This document shows, piece after piece, positions 7,978-13,408 of a stretch of DNA of 13,408 nucleotides. The DNA is taken from the NCBI GenBank assembly GCA_035291705.1, contig DATDRM010000256.1, positions 1-13,408 of the forward strand, in the 5' to 3' direction. A program made the position numbers and the translations under genes. Numbering within the stretch: position 1 is the first letter of the stretch; every line of letters starts with the position of its first letter. The notes beneath the pieces are model-generated. The model was not told the origin of the DNA. It saw only the letters and a program-made list of their open reading frames with translations, and made no database searches. Source of the stretch: DATDRM01 sp035291705 (lineage in GTDB: Bacteria > Chloroflexota > Anaerolineae > Anaerolineales > UBA4823).

Positions 7978-8556
7978 ATGGATAAACCGTTTACATTCGA
8001 GCTTAATATTCCCCAAGCCATCCCTTCACGATACGACCATCACCTCCTGCGCGCCCTGTCCGACTTGAAAGGTCAATTTTACGATCAGGTAGCGTATGAA
8101 CGCAGCTTGGGCGCGGGTAACACGCTTGTCTATGAGGTTTATGAGGTTAAGCGCCCTGAAGTTACTGGGGAATTATCGCTCGGGATTTCTATCGTGCACC
8201 CCGGCAAGGTGAGTAACGAATATTTCATGACCAAGGGCCATTTCCACGACACCCTGAATACGGCCGAGGTATATTACTGCCTGAAAGGTGAAGGGCAGCT
8301 GGTCATGGAAACTCCAGAAGGGGACTGGGCTGTCGAGCACCTATATCCAGGAAGAGTCCTTTACGTCCCGCCGCGCTGGGCACACCGTTCGGTGAACACC
8401 GGAACCGATCAGGACCTGGTGACGTTCTTTGTTTATCCCAGCCATGCCGGCCACGACTATGAAACCATCGAACGACAAGGCTTTCGCAAGCTGGTCGTCG
8501 AGATCGATGGCCAGGTGCAGGTCATCGACAACCCACGCTGGAAAAGCCAGGTGTAA
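7978..8556 (+). CDS. Glucose-6-phosphate isomerase, archaeal (cupin) type
   Basis: This 192-residue protein closely follows the cupin phosphoglucose isomerases of Pyrococcus and relatives (GPI family, about 190 residues). The metal ligands fall at the same positions I recall for the Pyrococcus furiosus enzyme: His88 and His90 (TKGHFH), Glu97 (AEVYY) and His136 (PPRWAHRSVN). SIVHPGKVSNEYFMTKG (71-87), the PGRVLYVPP strand (124-132) and the conserved tail AGHDYETIERQGF...VIDNPRW complete the match. It would interconvert glucose 6-phosphate and fructose 6-phosphate, or a related phosphorylated sugar, using a bound divalent metal. The gene follows a 55-base gap, the longest inside the operon after the hairpin region, and its Shine-Dalgarno site is weak (GAAG at 7964-7967). 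It differs from the larger PGI fold that is usual in bacteria. Confidence 0.93.
   Translation: MDKPFTFELNIPQAIPSRYDHHLLRALSDLKGQFYDQVAYERSLGAGNTLVYEVYEVKRPEVTGELSLGISIVHPGKVSNEYFMTKGHFHDTLNTAEVYYCLKGEGQLVMETPEGDWAVEHLYPGRVLYVPPRWAHRSVNTGTDQDLVTFFVYPSHAGHDYETIERQGFRKLVVEIDGQVQVIDNPRWKSQV
8549..8553 (+). promoter_or_regulatory. Ribosome-binding site deciding the hydroxyacid dehydrogenase start
   Basis: AGGTG at the end of the isomerase gene lies seven bases before GTG 8561. The frame stays open upstream to an ATG at 8429 inside the isomerase gene, but the 44 extra residues look like out-of-frame translation of that gene (rich in Ser, Arg, Lys) and do not fit the family. Confidence 0.65.
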
Positions 8557-8560
8557 AGCG

Positions 8561-9544
8561 GTGAAGGATCTGAAATCCTGTCGCGTCCTGGTGACACCCA
8601 CCTCATATTCCCGAGATGACCCGCGCCTGCGCAGCGAGCTGGAGAAGGAAGTCGGGGATGTGGTCTACAACACCACCGGCCGGTCGCTTACATCGCCAGA
8701 GCTGGCCCGATTATTGCCCGGCATCGATGGTTATATTGCGGGAGTGGATGTCATCGACGCGGCTGCCCTGCAGGCTGCGAATAGATTGAAGGTTATCGCC
8801 CGTTACGGGGTCGGCCTGGACAATTTGGATCTGGCTGCGGCGACCCAACGCGGCATCGTGGTCACTTACACTCCCGGAGCAAACGCCGTCTCGGTCGCCG
8901 AATTGACCGTAGGGCTGATCCTGGCCCTTGGGCGGAATCTCCCCTTAGCAGCAGCCGTCACCCGGCAGGGAGAATGGCCGCGCTGGAGCGGTATGACGTT
9001 GGAGGGTAAAACGGTAGGTCTTTTGGGCCTGGGCGCCATCGGCAAGCAGGTTGTCCAGCGGCTGGGCGGTTTTGATTGCCGCCTGATCGCCCACGACCCG
9101 CTGGCAGACAGCGACTTTGCCCGCCAACACCGGGTGGAGTTGCTGCCAATGCTAGAAGTTATCAGCCAGGCTGACTTTCTTTCTCTGCATCTACCACTCA
9201 TACCAGAAACCCGCGGGTTAGTGGATCGAGCCTTTCTTGAAAAAATGAAAACCGGAGCTTACCTGATCAACACAGCTCGCGGGGAGATCCTTTCCGAAGC
9301 CGCACTGCTTGAGGCACTCCTATCCGGCAAACTGCGCGGGGCTGCGCTGGATGTCTTTTCCCGCGAACCTCCGGGAGTCGACAACCCCTTGCTACAATTG
9401 CCTCAGGTTATTGCTACTCCGCATTGCGGTTCACACACTGACGGTGCCACCAATGCTATGGGCCGGATGGCTCTGCGCGATTGTCTGGCGGTCTTGCGCG
9501 GCTTACCACCTAAATATCCTATACCCATCGAGGGAATAAATTGA
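8561..9544 (+). CDS. NAD-dependent D-2-hydroxyacid dehydrogenase (SerA-like, no ACT domain)
   Basis: From GTG 8561 the enzyme has 327 residues. It carries the 2-hydroxyacid dehydrogenase substrate domain with ARYGVGLDNLDL (80-91) and the nucleotide-binding domain with GLLGLGAIGKQV (153-164); Asp179 points to NAD. Catalytic residues are all present: Arg240 in NTARGE, Glu269 in SREPP and His288 in TPHCGSH. Arg240 and Glu269 coincide with my recollection of E. coli SerA numbering. It stops soon after the second domain closes, so it lacks the regulatory ACT domain of biosynthetic 3-phosphoglycerate dehydrogenases, which supports a catabolic role on a sugar-derived 2-hydroxy or 2-keto acid. It starts four bases after the isomerase stop and overlaps the next gene by four bases. 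Alternatives are glyoxylate/hydroxypyruvate reductase or a lactate-type dehydrogenase. Confidence 0.9.
   Translation: MKDLKSCRVLVTPTSYSRDDPRLRSELEKEVGDVVYNTTGRSLTSPELARLLPGIDGYIAGVDVIDAAALQAANRLKVIARYGVGLDNLDLAAATQRGIVVTYTPGANAVSVAELTVGLILALGRNLPLAAAVTRQGEWPRWSGMTLEGKTVGLLGLGAIGKQVVQRLGGFDCRLIAHDPLADSDFARQHRVELLPMLEVISQADFLSLHLPLIPETRGLVDRAFLEKMKTGAYLINTARGEILSEAALLEALLSGKLRGAALDVFSREPPGVDNPLLQLPQVIATPHCGSHTDGATNAMGRMALRDCLAVLRGLPPKYPIPIEGIN
9530..9534 (+). promoter_or_regulatory. Ribosome-binding site supporting the TTG start of the aldolase
   Basis: GAGGG lies six bases before TTG 9541, and the TTGA formed there contains both the start of the aldolase and the TGA stop of the hydroxyacid dehydrogenase (9542-9544). 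This arrangement is typical of translational coupling and favours TTG over any later start. Confidence 0.75.
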
Positions 9545-10185
9545 AAGAAGAAACGCTGGCGAAACTCAAACAGATCGGCCTGATCGCAGTGATCCGCGGC
9601 CCATCGGTAGACCTCACGCTGGAGATGGTTGCGGCTTTGGTCAAAGGTGGAGTCCAGGGGATCGAGATCACCTATACGACTCCCAACGCGCCACAGGTGG
9701 TGAAAGAACTCGATCGGCAATTTGGAGAGCAGATCGTGTTGGGGATGGGCACCCTGACCGAACCGGAACAGGCAGAAGAGGCGCAGCAGGCTGGCGCCCG
9801 CTTCCTGGTCAGCCCGATCTGCTGCGCCAAGTTGGGGGCGGCGATGGTAGCTGCCGGATTGCCGGTGATGATCGGCGCTCTCACCCCGAGCGAGGTTTAC
9901 CAGGCTCACCGCATGGGTTCAGACGTCGTCAAGGTTTTTCCGGGTTCATTGGTTGGGCCAGCCTACATAAAAGCCCTCAAAGGCCCCTTCCCCTTTATTG
10001 AGATCATGCCTACGGGTGGGGTCAGTGTGGAGAACGTCGCGGACTGGTTCGCGGCCGGCGTTTTCGGCGTCGGCGCGGGCAGCGAGCTTTGCCCGACCGC
10101 CTGGGCAAAAGAAGGTCGCTTCGCACAGATCGAACAGCGGGCACGTGAGTTCGTCAAAGCAGTGCAGGACGCCCGCTCGAATTAA
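9541..10185 (+). CDS. KDPG/KHG aldolase family (2-dehydro-3-deoxy-phosphogluconate aldolase-like)
   Basis: The 214-residue protein is a complete class I aldolase of the Eda/KdgA/DgoA family. Lys131 in VVKVFPGS is the Schiff-base lysine (equivalent to Lys133 of E. coli Eda). Glu42 in GIEIT is the expected general acid/base, GMGT (68-71) and the phosphate-loop PTGGV (157-161) are present, and GVGAGSEL (176-183) closes the barrel. The Eda substrate Arg49 is replaced by Thr46 (EITYTT), and an unusual Cys-Cys pair (94-95) follows the SPI segment. It should split a 2-keto-3-deoxy sugar acid, phosphorylated or not, into pyruvate and an aldehyde in the cytoplasm. It is the only obvious carbon-splitting enzyme in the operon. 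The phosphate-loop suggests a phosphorylated substrate, but the length of the sugar acid is not known. Confidence 0.9.
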   Translation: MKEETLAKLKQIGLIAVIRGPSVDLTLEMVAALVKGGVQGIEITYTTPNAPQVVKELDRQFGEQIVLGMGTLTEPEQAEEAQQAGARFLVSPICCAKLGAAMVAAGLPVMIGALTPSEVYQAHRMGSDVVKVFPGSLVGPAYIKALKGPFPFIEIMPTGGVSVENVADWFAAGVFGVGAGSELCPTAWAKEGRFAQIEQRAREFVKAVQDARSN

Positions 10186-10209
10186 TTACTATTCAGAAGA
10201 GAATATTCA

Positions 10210-11181
10210 ATGTCGGACACCATCACAGCCACTCGATATAAAATCGTCACCAAGACCCAGCCAACTTTCTATTTTATCGGCGTTACCACGGGCAAATCTT
10301 CTATTATGAAAGTGTTCCCCCTATGGATGATGGAACTTGGTCTCCCGCAGATCGTTCTTGAAGGGATGGACCTGCAGATCCACGCCGACCCTGAGGAGTA
10401 CCGTCGAGCTGTCGCCCAGATCAAGTATGATCCGCTCTCACTCGGGGCTCTCGTAACCACCCACAAAATCGACCTTTTCGAGGCGGCCCATGATATGTTC
10501 GATACCTTAGATCCGTACGCGCAGATTTGTGGAGAAGTCTCTAGCCTCTCAAAGCAGGATGAAAAACTCATCGGTCACGCCAAAGATCCGATCTCGGCTG
10601 GCCTGAGCATAGACGCCATCGTAACCAATCATTACTTCGCCCGCACCGGTGGGCATATACTCATTTTCGGGGCGGGTGGCTCATCCGTTGCCACCCTGCT
10701 TCACTTGATGAATAAAAAGCATCCCGGCGACCGTCCGGAGCGTTTTATCGTCGTGAACCGCTCGCAAGGGCGCCTGGACCGCATGCAGGAAATGGTGGCA
10801 AGCCTGGAAACCGACATCGAAGTCGTCTATATTTGTAACCAGAATGCCCGGCGCAACGATGAGATCATGGGATCCCTGCCGGATTACAGCATCGTGATCA
10901 ATGCCACTGGTATGGGGAAGGACACGCCTGGCTCACCGATCAGCGACGAGGGTTTATTTCCCAAGAACGGTATTGCCTGGGAGTTCAATTATCGCGGCGA
11001 GCTGGATTTCTTGCACCAGGCTGTGCAACAAAAAGAGAGCCGAAATCTGACTGTGGAAGATGGCTGGCTGTATTTCGTACACGGCTGGACGCAGGTCGTG
11101 GCTGAGGTGCTGCATATCCAGCTGGACGAGCCGCTCTTCATGCGGTTGGAAAAACTGGCCGGTTCGGTGCGTGGGAAATGA
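10210..11181 (+). CDS. AroE-fold (shikimate/quinate dehydrogenase-like) oxidoreductase, divergent
   Basis: The 323-residue protein is longer than AroE (about 270) but follows its order. FYFIGVTTGKSSIMKVF (20-36) replaces the shikimate-binding GxPxxHSxSP loop. ALVTTHK (80-86) keeps the catalytic Lys86, and GHAKD (122-126) keeps Asp126. IFGAGGSSVAT (152-162) is the dinucleotide loop, VNRSQGRLDRM (182-192) the cofactor ribose site, and VINATGMGKDTPGSP (229-243) the AroE-like NATxxGM region. The C-terminal EDGWLYFVHG (283-292) replaces the usual NGLxMLvxQA, losing the Gln. Substrate-contact residues therefore differ while the Lys-Asp pair remains, so the substrate is probably not shikimate. The start is ATG 10210 after a GA-rich stretch (10195-10203), 24 bases after the aldolase. 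It is the last gene of the operon. Fold confidence is good; function is unknown. Confidence 0.75.
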   Translation: MSDTITATRYKIVTKTQPTFYFIGVTTGKSSIMKVFPLWMMELGLPQIVLEGMDLQIHADPEEYRRAVAQIKYDPLSLGALVTTHKIDLFEAAHDMFDTLDPYAQICGEVSSLSKQDEKLIGHAKDPISAGLSIDAIVTNHYFARTGGHILIFGAGGSSVATLLHLMNKKHPGDRPERFIVVNRSQGRLDRMQEMVASLETDIEVVYICNQNARRNDEIMGSLPDYSIVINATGMGKDTPGSPISDEGLFPKNGIAWEFNYRGELDFLHQAVQQKESRNLTVEDGWLYFVHGWTQVVAEVLHIQLDEPLFMRLEKLAGSVRGK

Positions 11182-11191
11182 CCCAGACCAC

Positions 11192-11224
11192 AACTTCCCG
11201 GAAATTCTGAACTTCCGGGAAGTT
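11192..11224. terminator. Inverted repeat between convergent genes, probable bidirectional terminator
   Basis: A perfect 12-bp inverted repeat (11192-11203 with 11213-11224) with a 9-base loop lies 10 bases after the + strand stop and 5 bases after the - strand stop, filling the 48-base convergent junction. Neither side shows a clear T-run (TTAAATTCTAT on the + side), so termination may be factor-assisted or inefficient. Position and symmetry favour a shared terminator. Confidence 0.7.
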
Positions 11225-11229
11225 AAATT

Positions 11230-12639
11230 CTATACCAGTTCTCTTTCAGCTGCTTCCAGGATAGCGTCTAGCTCGCGCTCCTGCTCCGGGCTCAGGTCGG
11301 GGACATGGTGAGTCGCCAGCAGGTGCTCGGCCTTCGCCTGAGCCCGCTCAGACATCCCTTCCTGTCCTTCACGCTCCCAGACTTCCCAAGGGCGTCGCTC
11401 GGCCAGCTCCGTAAGCAGCACTTCCCCGGCGCGCAAATAACGGAGGGTGTGCTTCTGTCCCAGGAAGTTATGCGTACCGTTCATGACTGCAGCGATCACC
11501 TCGACCGCCAGGGCGTCTGCCTCTGTGGAGAAGGAGCGCCTCAGCCGTGCCACGCTGGCAGCGATCTCGTTGTCGACCACCATCTGGGCGTATGATCCCA
11601 TCACCCCCGCCTCCATCTCGCCGATCCCGGACAACTCGTCCGCGCCCGCCAGGGCTGGGATGGCCGCGTTGAGGGCCCGTTCGAAGCCGTTCTGGACATC
11701 CAGAACATGCGAGTTGGTCGAGAACCCATATACATTGACCGGCAGGTGGTAATGGTGAGCCAGCTGGACGGTGCCGGCAGAAGCCAATCCCAGCTCCACC
11801 CCGCCCCATACGGATATGCCCGTGCGCGGCTCCATCATCGCCAGCCTGCCGCAGTAAACCACGGGCAGCCCAGGGTGGATCACCTGCGCCAGTACTAATG
11901 CAGCCAGGACTTCTGCGTTCTGCTGGGTCAGCGCGCCGGAGATCGAGAACGGGGCGGTCGTCCCGGCGGTCGGGCAGGGTAAAGGAGCAAACGGGATACC
12001 CAGCCGGGCGATCTCGATAATCGCCGCTGCGGCGTCGTCCGGAAAATACAATGGGCTGACCGGCGAGACGCTCAGTGAAAGCATTTCTGCCGGTGGTCCG
12101 ATCACTTCTGCCATGTTTACGGCATAGCGCACCTCGGCCGCGTTCTGCACACCCGGCCCCTGTAGCGGTTTGGTGGTGTGCGGCAAGCTATGGCGGTACA
12201 TCGCCAGCGACATGAGTTCCCCGGGTACATCCTTGGGAGTGAATAAAGGCGTGACCGTGCTCTCGTTCTCTAGGGCGTCAAGCAGCCGGGCGCTATCGCG
12301 CACATCCTGTAGGACAGCTGGGCGTTTCCTGCCGCTGCTGGCGTCGTACACATCGCGCGCCCCGCCCAGGTTGTGCCAGTGCAGGTTCCCATCCCCCAGG
12401 GTGCGGCTCCCCCCTCCCCGGCCGCGGATAGTCACAGTTTTGGGTGCCTGGGCGACTGCCTGCTCCACCAGGTCAGGTGGCAGCAGGACGCGCTGTTGAG
12501 TCAGCGTTGCCCCGGCATCCGCAAGCAGCCTTCGCCCTTCAGGATGGGCCAAGACCACCCCTGTCTCGTTTAATACACGCAATGTGGCTTCATGAATCGC
12601 CTTCACCTGCTCCTCGTCAAACATGCTCAGCTTGATCAT
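11230..12639 (-). CDS. MttB-family trimethylamine/quaternary amine:corrinoid methyltransferase homolog (non-pyrrolysine)
   Basis: The 469-residue protein follows the MttB/MtgB family from end to end: an N-terminal LSMFDEEQVKAIHEATLRVL helix region, VLLPPDLVEQAV (51-62), LHWHNLGGARDVYD (86-99), the barrel strands with SLSVSPVSPL (188-197), and a C-terminal GTHNFLGQKHTLRYLRAGE (388-406) that is characteristic. The region where TMA methyltransferases carry pyrrolysine appears to be STNSHVLDVQNGFE (307-320), which here has ordinary residues with no in-frame TAG. Family members without pyrrolysine (MtgB and relatives) demethylate glycine betaine, carnitine, proline betaine or similar compounds and pass the methyl to a corrinoid protein. 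No corrinoid protein gene is visible here. The start ATG 12637-12639 overlaps the upstream peptidase stop (ATGA), and GGGAG lies 10 bases upstream on the - strand. The stop is TAG. Confidence 0.9.
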   Translation of the reverse strand: MIKLSMFDEEQVKAIHEATLRVLNETGVVLAHPEGRRLLADAGATLTQQRVLLPPDLVEQAVAQAPKTVTIRGRGGGSRTLGDGNLHWHNLGGARDVYDASSGRKRPAVLQDVRDSARLLDALENESTVTPLFTPKDVPGELMSLAMYRHSLPHTTKPLQGPGVQNAAEVRYAVNMAEVIGPPAEMLSLSVSPVSPLYFPDDAAAAIIEIARLGIPFAPLPCPTAGTTAPFSISGALTQQNAEVLAALVLAQVIHPGLPVVYCGRLAMMEPRTGISVWGGVELGLASAGTVQLAHHYHLPVNVYGFSTNSHVLDVQNGFERALNAAIPALAGADELSGIGEMEAGVMGSYAQMVVDNEIAASVARLRRSFSTEADALAVEVIAAVMNGTHNFLGQKHTLRYLRAGEVLLTELAERRPWEVWEREGQEGMSERAQAKAEHLLATHHVPDLSPEQERELDAILEAAERELV

Positions 12640-13408
12640 CGCTGCGTCGCTCCCTTCTCTTCCAAGGCTTGTGCCAGAAAAGATACCCGGCGCTTCTCCG
12701 CATCCAAAATGTTTTCTATCTTTAAGAAGCTATGCCCCTCGTCCGGGTACAGCGCCAGGTCCACCGGTTTATCCAGCGCCTGCAACGCCTGCTGGGCGGC
12801 GATCGATTCAGATGCTGGGCAGCGCGGATCATTCGCCCCGCAGATCAACTGGACCGGCGCCTGGATCTGGTCGAGGAAGAAGAACGGCGAACGCGCCTGC
12901 CACAGGTCGTAGTTCCGTTCTGGGTCCCCCATGTTCTCGAGGTCCCAGTGCTGCAGGTCCACCCGCGAATTCGCATGGGAGGTGAACCAATTCAGGAAGG
13001 GCGCTACCGCCGCGCCAGCCGCCCATAGCTGCGGGTACTGCGTCAGGCAGGTCATGGTCAGGTAACCTCCGTGGCTGCGCCCGGTGACGGCGATACGCTT
13101 TGGGTCGGCAAAGCCCTCCCGCACCAGGTAGTGCGCCCCTGCAACGACATCGGCAGTGTCGACCCCGCCCAGGTCGAAGCGGTTGGCCAGCTGCCAATCA
13201 CGACCATAACCAGTCGAACCGCGATAATTGGGCGCCAGCACGATCCAGCCGCGGCTGGTCAAATGCTGGATGAAGGGCTCCCATGAGAACCGGTACAACC
13301 AGTTCGGACCCCCGTGAATGTAGATCACCGCCGGCCGCACACTGGTTGTTCCTTCTGGCTTGAAAAGCAGGCCCGGAACCGGAGTGCCATCCAGGCCGGG
13401 ATAGTAGA
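12636..13408 (-). CDS. S9-family prolyl oligopeptidase/acylaminoacyl peptidase (5' truncated)
   Basis: The - strand frame is open to the window edge, so this is the C-terminal 256 residues; a beta-propeller N-terminal domain and the start probably lie beyond base 13408. The visible part is the alpha/beta-hydrolase domain. DGTPVPGLLFKP leads into VIYIHGGP (oxyanion region), then NYRGSTGYG, the nucleophile elbow GRSHGG with Ser111, Asp193 in GANDPRCP, and His225 in DEGHSF (numbering of the fragment). The order Ser-Asp-His and the motifs are those of S9C-type dipeptidyl/acylaminoacyl peptidases. It would cleave short peptides or acyl-amino acids. No signal peptide can be assessed. Its TGA stop (12636-12638) shares ATGA with the methyltransferase start, so the two are translationally coupled. 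A related esterase function cannot be excluded. Confidence 0.9.
   Translation of the reverse strand, partial: YYPGLDGTPVPGLLFKPEGTTSVRPAVIYIHGGPNWLYRFSWEPFIQHLTSRGWIVLAPNYRGSTGYGRDWQLANRFDLGGVDTADVVAGAHYLVREGFADPKRIAVTGRSHGGYLTMTCLTQYPQLWAAGAAVAPFLNWFTSHANSRVDLQHWDLENMGDPERNYDLWQARSPFFFLDQIQAPVQLICGANDPRCPASESIAAQQALQALDKPVDLALYPDEGHSFLKIENILDAEKRRVSFLAQALEEKGATQR

Noticed and set aside
8429..8560. Upstream ATG for the hydroxyacid dehydrogenase, overlapping the isomerase gene by more than 120 bases
   Set aside because: The extra 44 residues look like out-of-frame translation of the isomerase; GTG 8561 has AGGTG at good spacing and starts right at the family N-terminus.
11230..11232. Terminal TAG of the MttB-like gene as a possible pyrrolysine codon
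   Set aside because: It falls after the complete C-terminal region at the normal family length. Pyrrolysine in MttB is internal, and the sequence after the TAG runs straight into the inverted repeat.

Overview
The window carries a tightly packed bacterial catabolic operon on the + strand (positions 1 to about 11181), followed by a convergent two-gene block on the - strand (11230 to 13408). Nothing in it proves taxonomy. The gene content (ribose-type sugar ABC transporter, Gfo/Idh and Zn-dependent dehydrogenases, archaeal-type cupin phosphoglucose isomerase, MttB-like methyltransferase, S9 peptidase), frequent GTG/TTG starts and moderate GC suggest a free-living or sediment heterotroph. Chloroflexota (Anaerolineae-like) is my best guess, held loosely.

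Layout of the + strand operon: C-terminal part of a sugar-binding protein (1-780); a perfect 12-bp hairpin (805-832); SDR dehydrogenase (873-1634); two-domain RbsA/MglA-type ATPase (1656-3146); RbsC-type permease (3165-4238); FGGY carbohydrate kinase (4263-5801); Gfo/Idh/MocA dehydrogenase (5818-6861); Zn-dependent medium-chain dehydrogenase (6879-7922); cupin-type glucose-6-phosphate isomerase (7978-8556); D-2-hydroxyacid dehydrogenase (8561-9544); KDPG-aldolase-family enzyme (9541-10185); divergent AroE (shikimate dehydrogenase)-fold protein (10210-11181). Gaps between genes are 4 to 92 bases, with one 4-base overlap. No stretch over 300 bases lacks a gene. I see no tRNA, rRNA, CRISPR array, insertion sequence or transcription regulator.

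Reading of the operon: a ribose-family importer brings in a sugar, polyol or cyclitol. Up to five dehydrogenases from five structural families, a kinase, an isomerase and an aldolase would then convert it to central metabolites (fructose/glucose 6-phosphate, pyruvate, a C3 aldehyde or its phosphate). The combination matches no single textbook pathway that I can name. A dehydratase, lactonase or ring-opening hydrolase is absent, so the route is incomplete or unusual. The substrate is unknown. The closest precedent I recall is the Thermotoga-type inositol route, in which Gfo/Idh and Zn-dependent dehydrogenases act in sequence.

The two transcription units converge on a 48-base junction (11182-11229) filled by a perfect inverted repeat, probably a bidirectional terminator. 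On the - strand, an S9-family peptidase (5' end beyond the window) overlaps an MttB-family methyltransferase by four bases. The latter has no in-frame amber codon and so is a non-pyrrolysine member of the family.
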